From Gammaproteobacteria bacterium UBA5338 (GTDB lineage Bacteria; Pseudomonadota; Gammaproteobacteria; Pseudomonadales; UBA5862): 8,133 bases of DNA. A program made the translations under genes and the position numbers. The stretch spans positions 1 to 8,133 of the forward strand of contig DHQM01000154.1 of the NCBI GenBank assembly GCA_002408105.1. The letters run 5' to 3'. Below the pieces are notes generated by a model. It made no database searches. It saw nothing but the letters and a program-made list of their open reading frames with translations, and was not told the origin of the DNA. Below are positions 8,118 through 8,133 of the stretch, one piece after another; position 1 is the first letter of the stretch; each line of letters begins with the position of its first letter.

Positions 8118-8133
8118 GTATATTATGTTAAAT
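8106..8133 (+). other. dif: Chromosome dimer resolution site dif (XerCD target)
   Basis: A 28-bp site with XerC arm ATTGCGCATAA (8106-8116), 6-bp centre TGTATA (8117-8122) and XerD arm TTATGTTAAAT (8123-8133). From memory it differs from the Escherichia coli dif only in the first two bases (GG there) and fits the gammaproteobacterial consensus. XerC and XerD recombine two copies here, under FtsK control, to resolve chromosome dimers. This places the window at the replication terminus, with all genes reading toward dif. The window ends on the last base of the site, so the right flank cannot be judged. It could be the chromosomal dif or one end of a Xer-integrated element. Confidence 0.93.

Noticed and set aside
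8085..8124. TTGATT or TTGTCT with CATAAT/TATATT as a promoter at the right end
   Set aside because: Spacings are 11, 14 or 21 bp, outside the useful range, and the AT-rich hexamers belong to dif.

Overview
The window is a compact, single-strand (+) gene cluster from what is almost certainly a gammaproteobacterium. It encodes the distal part of a Na+-translocating NADH:quinone oxidoreductase (Na+-NQR) operon (nqrA C-terminal part, nqrB, nqrC, nqrD, nqrE, nqrF). Two maturation genes follow (apbE, the flavin transferase, and nqrM, the small Cys-rich iron/cluster-maturation protein), then sthA, the soluble pyridine nucleotide transhydrogenase. The last 28 bases match, base for base, the gammaproteobacterial chromosome-dimer-resolution site dif as I remember it. 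The proteins look like Vibrio/Pseudomonas-type orthologues, and base composition is moderately high in G+C, uniform across genes, with no sign of recent transfer inside the coding block.

Layout: nqrA (partial, to 614) - 2 nt - nqrB (617-1813) - 14 nt overlap - nqrC (1800-2582) - 0 nt - nqrD (2583-3245) - nqrE (GTG start preferred at 3248, to 3856) - 57 nt gap - nqrF (3914-5140) - 17 nt overlap - apbE (5124-6191) - 31 nt - nqrM (6223-6483) - 84 nt with a strong hairpin - sthA (6568-7962) - 143 nt non-coding with two hairpins - dif (8106-8133). No frameshift, insertion sequence, tRNA, rRNA or CRISPR array was seen.

How the genes work together: NqrF oxidises NADH and passes electrons through FAD, 2Fe-2S centres and the covalent FMNs of NqrC and NqrB to ubiquinone, pumping Na+. 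ApbE attaches the two FMNs to Thr in the SGAT/TGAT motifs, and both motifs are present (NqrC Thr227, NqrB Thr228). NqrM supports assembly of the metal centre held by the Cys pairs of NqrD and NqrE. SthA can convert NADPH to NADH, the substrate of the complex.

Most notable signals: (1) a textbook intrinsic terminator (9-bp stem with one G.T pair, CTTG loop, eight T) inside the apbE coding sequence at 5190-5219, just after nqrF, which could set a high ratio of structural subunits to maturation enzymes; (2) a dif site beginning 143 nt after sthA, with the window ending on its last base; (3) an ApbE with no cysteine at all, hence not the usual lipoprotein; (4) a hairpin just before the sthA ribosome-binding site.
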